9,044 nucleotides of DNA, taken from the NCBI GenBank assembly GCA_002407725.1, contig DHOD01000111.1, positions 3,964 to 13,007 of the forward strand. The letters are read 5' to 3'. Numbering within the stretch: position 1 is the stretch's first letter; each line of letters opens with the position of its first letter. Made by a program: the position numbers and the translations under genes. Of the stretch, positions 5,377 through 9,044 are shown piece by piece. The notes under the pieces are model-generated. The model was not told the origin of the DNA and did not search any database. It worked only from the letters and a program-made list of their open reading frames with translations. The DNA is from Christensenella sp. UBA5399. Lineage in GTDB: Bacteria > Bacillota > Clostridia > Christensenellales > Christensenellaceae.

Positions 5377-5406
5377 AATGTACCATTTCGCGTAAGGCGG
5401 TGTCAA
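5377..5406 (-). promoter_or_regulatory. Promoter for the synthase/DUF3842 unit
   Basis: On the minus strand a perfect TTGACA (5406-5401) is followed after 18 bases by TACATT (5382-5377), 4/6 to the -10 consensus. The expected start site is near 5370, about 40 bases before the GTG at 5331. It lies back to back with the plus-strand promoter at 5416-5443. Confidence 0.55.
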
Positions 5407-5415
5407 ACGGGGCTA

Positions 5416-5443
5416 TTTACTTTTATCCCATATCTGCTATAAT
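5416..5443 (+). promoter_or_regulatory. Extended -10 promoter for the proline-rich membrane protein
   Basis: TATAAT (5438-5443) is preceded by TGC, the same extended -10 as at 151-159. A 4/6 -35, TTTACT (5416-5421), is 16 bases upstream. The start site near 5450 gives a ~100-base leader containing one short hairpin (GGCAC/GTGCC, 5499-5510). Confidence 0.55.
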
Positions 5444-5548
5444 TTTCATTATATACATATTTCATTTTATATCAGATTGACAGCAGTTTTTAGAAAATGG
5501 CACGGGTGCCGTTTGGGAAGCTGTAATAATTGTGAAAGGGAAAAAGTT

Positions 5549-6589
5549 ATGGAAAACGGCCCTACACCTCCAGACCAGAGGGATACAGTATCACAGGATC
5601 AAACAGACGGCGTACAGCCCGACATGCAGGAGACAGTGCTGCAAGGCGGGCAGGAGGAGACCCCGCGCCCAGCCGATATGCAGGAAACAGTGCTTGGCGA
5701 AATGCCCGGCGCGGATGTGGATGGGCGGCCCGATGGACAGATACCGCCTATGAAGCCGTTAGACGGCGCGCCGCCTGCACAGCCGAACCAATATCAGCAG
5801 CAGGCTCCGCCACAGCCGCCGTACGGCCAGCAGCAACAGGCGCCGCAATACGGGCAACAGCCGCCGCAGCCCCCGTATGGGCAGCAATATGGATACGGGC
5901 AACAACCGCCGCAGCCGCCGTACGGCCAGCAGTATGGATACGGGCAGCAGCCGCCACAGCCGCCGTACGGCCAGCAGCCACCGCAGTATGGGCAGCCCCC
6001 TAAAAAGAAGAAAACAGGGCTTATCATAGGGCTTTGCGCCATTGCGGCTGCAGTTGTCGTGGTGATTTTGCTTGTGGTCAATATGGGCAACCCACTGGGG
6101 CGGATCGGACAGAGTACATCCGGCCTGGAATCACTGTTTGGCGGTGATTACGGCGCTTTGATCGACGAAGTGTACGAAAGCGATTATGGGATGGACGGGT
6201 CCGGCCCGGTGTATAGTGTAATGGACGACGAAGAGAGCGAGCGGGCCGTTACCGAGTATGTCAATGCGGAGATGGGGAGCAGCACAATAGACGCGATGGA
6301 AGAATGGCTGTTTTCCGCGAATTCGGAGTATGCGCTTACGGGGATCGACGTATACAGCATGGGCGATGAGATTGCGATCGACTGCTGGGTGGATATCCCC
6401 GGCGGATCGGAGGACGATTTCTACCGCCTACGGGACGAGCTCGCCCTGGAAGCCAATGTGGACAACCGCGAAACGCTTGCAAGCATCATCCAGGACGATG
6501 TTTATGAGAAAACGGGCATCTACCTTGTCGATATAGGGATGTATTACCTGTCGGAGGATGATGAAGTGATTGACCAGTACTATTTTTGA
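5549..6589 (+). CDS. Pro/Gln/Tyr-repeat single-pass membrane protein
   Basis: 346 residues in three parts. The N-terminal part (1-150) is low complexity. It carries two copies of DMQETVL (25-31 and 43-49), and then a 15-residue repeat QQPPQPPYGQQYGYG: two full copies (103-117, 118-132) plus a partial one (133-143). KKKK (152-155) then precedes one membrane segment (about 157-177). The C-terminal ~165 residues are acidic (EDD, DDEES, SEDDE) with mixed secondary structure and no family I recognise. The Lys cluster before the membrane segment predicts a cytoplasmic repeat region and an extracellular C-terminal domain. The twin ETVL motifs resemble threonine sites phosphorylated by Hanks-type kinases and read by FHA domains; this is inference. 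The start is ATG 5549 with GAAAGGGA at 5534-5541; an upstream in-frame TTG lacks a ribosome site. A strong terminator follows. Confidence 0.85.
   Translation: MENGPTPPDQRDTVSQDQTDGVQPDMQETVLQGGQEETPRPADMQETVLGEMPGADVDGRPDGQIPPMKPLDGAPPAQPNQYQQQAPPQPPYGQQQQAPQYGQQPPQPPYGQQYGYGQQPPQPPYGQQYGYGQQPPQPPYGQQPPQYGQPPKKKKTGLIIGLCAIAAAVVVVILLVVNMGNPLGRIGQSTSGLESLFGGDYGALIDEVYESDYGMDGSGPVYSVMDDEESERAVTEYVNAEMGSSTIDAMEEWLFSANSEYALTGIDVYSMGDEIAIDCWVDIPGGSEDDFYRLRDELALEANVDNRETLASIIQDDVYEKTGIYLVDIGMYYLSEDDEVIDQYYF
5855..5977 (+). repeat. 45-base in-frame tandem repeat, ~2.7 copies
   Basis: Copies at 5855-5899, 5900-5944 and 5945-5977 (partial) each encode QQPPQPPYGQQYGYG or its first 11 residues. They differ mainly at third codon positions (for example cag/caa and ccc/ccg), so the repeat is under protein-level constraint rather than newly duplicated. 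Similar low-complexity P-Q-Y-G sequence extends upstream to about 5788. Confidence 0.85.
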
Positions 6590-6599
6590 TGGATAAACG

Positions 6600-6638
6600 A
6601 AAGGCTCCGGGCGCATGGTTCCAGAGCTTTTTTGGTTT
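6600..6638 (+). terminator. Intrinsic terminator after the proline-rich protein gene
   Basis: AAAGGCTC (6600-6607) pairs with GAGCTTTT (6624-6631) with one G-U pair, followed by a T-run and GGTTTTT. It begins ten bases after the stop codon at 6587-6589. Confidence 0.75.
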
Positions 6639-6717
6639 TTGAATGAGACGAGAAAAAGGTGCCATTTGCGCTAAAGTCGCATGTAAAATGTTTTCAGTTA
6701 TTTAACATAAAACCGGA

Positions 6718-6746
6718 TTGACTTTTACTAATAAATCTTGTATGCT
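6718..6746 (+). promoter_or_regulatory. Promoter for the small two-pass membrane protein
   Basis: TTGACT (6718-6723), a 17-base spacer and TATGCT (6741-6746) match the sigma-A consensus 5/6 and 4/6. The start site near 6753 leaves a ~60-base leader. Nothing else is evident in the non-coding stretch 6640-6811. Confidence 0.5.
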
Positions 6747-6811
6747 TGACGATGGATTAGATAAAGGATAGGACATGTTGTTGTGTCCTGCAAACGGGAG
6801 AATGATTGACT

Positions 6812-7156
6812 ATGTATGCGGAAAAACGCAAGCATAACAACCGGAAATATTTTTTGGTGTTGTGTATAGCACTGGCAGTGCTCTTTTTGTGCGGCAGCCA
6901 TTTGCTTGGCGTGGTAGGTGAACATGTCGGCGCTGCCGGGGATGCCGAAGGCGCGGCGCACTACGCGCAATATGAAACGACCCTGGGCCAGGAAAACGCG
7001 ATGGAGTCTGAGACGGACAGCCGCAGGCTGGCGACTGTTTTCGTGATTATCGGCGTGCTGGCGATGTCGTATACATTTTTCATCAGATTATCGGAGGGAG
7101 AGCTTCTCTTTCATTCTATCAACCCCATACAAAGCCGTGTAAAGCTGGTTATTTGA
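6812..7156 (+). CDS. Small two-pass membrane protein, unknown
   Basis: 114 residues. A basic N-terminus (EKRKHNNRKY, 4-13) precedes a hydrophobic segment at about 14-36. A soluble loop of ~35 residues rich in Ala/Glu/Gly follows, then a second hydrophobic segment at about 73-93 (LATVFVIIGVLAMSYTFFIRL) and a short tail. No family is recognised. GGGAG at 6795-6799 is 12 bases from the ATG at 6812 but only 6 from an in-frame TTG at 6806, so the start could be two codons earlier. It stands alone between a terminator upstream and the zinc-ribbon gene downstream. The positive N-terminus predicts both ends in the cytoplasm. Confidence 0.65.
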   Translation: MYAEKRKHNNRKYFLVLCIALAVLFLCGSHLLGVVGEHVGAAGDAEGAAHYAQYETTLGQENAMESETDSRRLATVFVIIGVLAMSYTFFIRLSEGELLFHSINPIQSRVKLVI

Positions 7157-7242
7157 TTCTGTACCTCTTTCATACATGTTGACGCATTGTATTTTTTGAT
7201 GCGGCTATTTTTACGGAGTTATTTTATCTGGAGGACAGAATC

Positions 7243-7416
7243 ATGAATAAAGAACAAGCAATAACCCTTTCGAGGGGAGACCTGGTGGGCATTGCGATTT
7301 GCCCCAAATGCAATATCATCAATAAGTTCCGCAGTGATGAAGATTTTCGGGACAACATGGGCAAATGCCACTCATGCGGCACAGAAGTAGCGATTCAGAA
7401 ACGCATGGGCAAATAA
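7243..7416 (+). CDS. 57-residue zinc-ribbon protein
   Basis: A short gene easily missed because of its size. The sequence runs MNKEQAITLSRGDLVGIAIC and then has two CxxC pairs, C20-P-K-C23 and C42-H-S-C45, separated by 18 residues. This is the classic spacing of a small zinc ribbon. GGAGGA at 7230-7235 is seven bases from the ATG, and a strong terminator follows the stop by 16 bases. It therefore has the layout of a real, separately terminated gene. No enzyme motif is present; nucleic-acid or protein binding is typical of small zinc ribbons, but the role here is unknown. Confidence 0.78.
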   Translation: MNKEQAITLSRGDLVGIAICPKCNIINKFRSDEDFRDNMGKCHSCGTEVAIQKRMGK

Positions 7417-7432
7417 TCCGGTAGGGAATAGG

Positions 7433-7463
7433 AAAGCCGGGCCGCTGCAGGCCCGGCTTTTTT
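7433..7463 (+). terminator. Strong intrinsic terminator after the zinc-ribbon gene
   Basis: AAAGCCGGGCC (7433-7443) and GGCCCGGCTTT (7450-7460) form a perfect 11-bp stem around GCTGCA, ending in six T (7458-7463). Confidence 0.92.
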
Positions 7464-7469
7464 GACGCC

Positions 7470-7498
7470 TTGCGGATGCCGGAGAAATAACGTAGAAT
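7470..7498 (+). promoter_or_regulatory. Weak candidate promoter for the GNAT gene
   Basis: TAGAAT (7493-7498) matches the -10 consensus 5/6. TTGCGG (7470-7475), 17 bases upstream, matches the -35 consensus 3/6. It lies just behind the strong terminator, so the GNAT gene needs a promoter of its own about here. Confidence 0.35.
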
Positions 7499-7527
7499 TG
7501 AGTATACATACAAATGGAGACGGGTTT

Positions 7528-8010
7528 ATGGAAATACGTGAATACACAAGCGGCGATTTGGAGCAAATGACAGAGATATGGAATGCGGTGGTGGCCGACG
7601 GCATTGCGTTTCCGCAGGAAGAGCCCCTCACACCCAGCGAGGCGGCGGAATTCTTTGGCGGGCAGTCATATGCGGGCGTTGCGGTGGATGAAGGCCGGGT
7701 TGTGGGGCTGTACATACTGCACCCCAACAATGTAGGCCGGTGCGGGCACATTGCCAATGCTTCTTATGCTGTCCGGGCAGGGCTGCGTGGCAAGCATATT
7801 GGCGAGCGGCTTGTGCGGCATTCAATGGAGGCCGGCGCAAGGCTCGGCTTCAGGATATTACAATTTAATGCGGTTGTTGCCACCAATGCGGGCGCAATCC
7901 ACCTCTACGAGAAGATTGGGTTCCGGCGATTGGGCGTCATCCCTGGCGGGTTCCGCATGGACGATGACACGTATGCCGATATTATTCCGTATTACATCAG
8001 TCTGATTTGA
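7528..8010 (+). CDS. GNAT family N-acetyltransferase
   Basis: 160 residues covering a complete GNAT fold. The N-terminal helix carries LEQMTEIWNAVV (11-22). A beta strand YAGVAVDEGRVVGLYILHP (48-66) is followed by motif A, YAVRAGLRGKHIGERLVRHS (80-99), where acetyl-CoA pyrophosphate binds. Motif B is NAGAIHLYEKIGFRRLG (120-136). In motif A the usual Gly of R-G-x-G-x-G is His90. The overall pattern resembles small-molecule or amino-acid/phosphinothricin-type acetyltransferases, but the acceptor cannot be told from sequence. The start ATG has GGAGA seven bases upstream; an in-frame ATG 22 codons earlier falls inside the terminator and is rejected. Its 3' end overlaps the convergent larC gene by 14 bases. 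Confidence 0.92.
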   Translation: MEIREYTSGDLEQMTEIWNAVVADGIAFPQEEPLTPSEAAEFFGGQSYAGVAVDEGRVVGLYILHPNNVGRCGHIANASYAVRAGLRGKHIGERLVRHSMEAGARLGFRILQFNAVVATNAGAIHLYEKIGFRRLGVIPGGFRMDDDTYADIIPYYISLI

Positions 8011-9044
8011 GCGCTTCACGGTATACTGCTTCCAGCGTCGCGCCGCTTTTTTGGGCGGCGTTTTTTACATCCTCATATTCCGCCTTGCATTTGGTCACGC
8101 CGTGGCCCTGCCCGTGTTTGACGGATATTTCCCCGTAACGCGTTTGCACGGTTTCGCACCGGCGGTCGAGGCAGTAGCGGTCAAACGTGGCGACCCGTAC
8201 GCCGAATGTGGATGTGTGGCGGAGCATCAATTGGGCAAATTTCTCTACTTCGTTTACTGCGCAAAGGCAGCAGAGCAGGAAGCCCGGGCGGCCTTTCTTC
8301 ATCTGGATAGGCGTGGTGTACACATCCAGCGCGCCTTCGGCCAGCAATGTTTCTGCCGCAAAGCCAATCTGTTCGCCTGTCATATCGTCCAGGTTGCAGC
8401 TGATTTCCGCAACGCGCGTCTTTTCGCCGGTTTCCGTCTCGCCCCAAAAAGCGCGTACGGTGTTTGCTTTGGTAAACTCTTTTTTACCCATGCCGTAGCC
8501 TGTCCGTTCCACCTGCATGACGGGGCGCGGGCCGAAGGCGGAAGCGAAATGTTTCAGGATGGCCGCGCCGGTGGGCGTGCACAGCTCGCCTTCCGTACCG
8601 TCGGAATACGACGGCACGCCGCGCAGTATCAATTCGGTCGCGGGTGCGGGAACGGGGAGTACGCCGTGCGCGCACCGTACATGCCCGCTGCCGGTGTTGA
8701 TGGGCGACGCTTCTATCCTGCCGGGCGCAAGCTGCTCTACCAGCATGCAGACGCCTACGATGTCCGCGACGGCGTCCATTGCGCCCACCTCGTGAAAGTG
8801 TACCTGCGAGACAGGCTTGCCGTGCACGCGCGATTCCGCTTCAGCAATCAACTGGTAAACGTCCAGCGCGCCAGTTTTGACATGGGCGGGTACGTGCAGA
8901 CTGTCAATGATTTTTTTGATTGCATCCATGTCGGCGTGTGCGTGGTGCGGCTCCCCATGACTGTGTGATTCGCCGGACGCGTGATGCAGATGGTCGATTT
9001 CATGCCCATCCAGGTGTGCATGTTTGTGAGTTTCGTGATGATAT
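7997..9044 (-). CDS. larC: LarC, nickel-pincer cofactor biosynthesis protein (5' end off window)
   Basis: 348 codons are present, and the open frame runs off the right edge, so the N-terminal part is missing. LarC is the CTP-dependent nickel insertase that puts nickel into the pyridinium-bisthiocarboxylate cofactor of lactate racemase LarA and its relatives. In the reading direction, a His-rich loop (14 His in 38 codons, 9043-8930) precedes VHGKPVSQVHFHEVGAMDAVAD. Next come GHVRCAHGVLPVPAPAT and EGELCTPTGAAILK. The LarC2 portion then has NLDDMTGEQIGFAAETLL and TPIQMKKGRPGFLL, ending in KAEYEDVKNAAQKSGATLEA. In Lactiplantibacillus plantarum larC is split and joined by programmed frameshifting; here the regions match in one continuous frame. 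Other lar genes are not in view and could lie further right. Confidence 0.95.
   Translation of the reverse strand, partial: YHHETHKHAHLDGHEIDHLHHASGESHSHGEPHHAHADMDAIKKIIDSLHVPAHVKTGALDVYQLIAEAESRVHGKPVSQVHFHEVGAMDAVADIVGVCMLVEQLAPGRIEASPINTGSGHVRCAHGVLPVPAPATELILRGVPSYSDGTEGELCTPTGAAILKHFASAFGPRPVMQVERTGYGMGKKEFTKANTVRAFWGETETGEKTRVAEISCNLDDMTGEQIGFAAETLLAEGALDVYTTPIQMKKGRPGFLLCCLCAVNEVEKFAQLMLRHTSTFGVRVATFDRYCLDRRCETVQTRYGEISVKHGQGHGVTKCKAEYEDVKNAAQKSGATLEAVYREALKSD

Noticed and set aside
5332..5406. N-terminal extension of the synthase to an upstream ATG
   Set aside because: The extra 25 codons have no family match, overlap a TTGACA promoter element, and a better ribosome binding site points to the start at 5331.
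5794..6090. Minus-strand Cys/Gly/Pro-rich repetitive frame that looks like a metal-binding or cuticle-type protein
   Set aside because: It is the complement of the P-Q-Y-G codon repeat on the plus strand, so its regular Cys and Gly pattern is an artefact of the repeat.
8051..8968. Long plus-strand open frame (305 codons) antisense to larC
   Set aside because: It lies opposite a clear LarC reading frame, shows no family motif, and is the expected shadow of GC-rich coding sequence.

Overview
The window looks like part of a chromosome from a moderately GC-rich member of the Bacillota (Clostridia-like). This placement is inferred from strong GGAGG-type ribosome binding sites, consensus sigma-A promoters, a DUF3842 gene, an archaeal-type triosephosphate isomerase homologue, LarC, and U-tailed intrinsic terminators. 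A more precise placement (for example Christensenellales) would be a guess. No tRNA, rRNA, CRISPR array, transposase or phage gene is visible.

Layout, left to right. Bases 1-178 hold a truncated palindromic element, an operator-like palindrome and an extended -10 promoter. They lead into a tandem HD / HD-GYP protein (plus strand, 179-1237) whose last ~60 codons (to 1404) are in another frame. A four-pass Tic20/DUF4870-like membrane protein follows (1492-2007, plus). Bases 2008-2279 are a palindrome-rich junction between convergent genes. Two minus-strand units come next: a TIM-barrel isomerase homologue followed by a YjbQ-family protein (3525 down to 2280), and a pseudaminic/sialic acid synthase homologue followed by a DUF3842 protein (5331 down to 3824). 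Between the two units lies a perfect minus-strand promoter (TTGACA-N17-TATAAT). It is followed by six perfect hairpins packed into 167 bases, which would form a ~225-nt structured 5' leader on the isomerase/YjbQ mRNA.

From 5549 on, plus-strand genes encode a Pro/Gln/Tyr-repeat single-pass membrane protein, a small two-pass membrane protein, a 57-residue four-cysteine zinc-ribbon protein and a GNAT acetyltransferase. The GNAT gene runs tail-to-tail into larC (minus strand, nickel-pincer cofactor synthesis) with a 14-base overlap. The larC 5' end lies beyond the right edge.

Functional ties between units are weak. The isomerase and YjbQ genes almost certainly share one transcript, as probably do the synthase and DUF3842 genes. 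The most unusual content is non-coding: arrays of hairpins whose stems differ in sequence but whose order, lengths and some loops recur (1-18, 2121-2155, 3562-3728). They are accompanied by an AATACTAT-type motif near two of the three sites.
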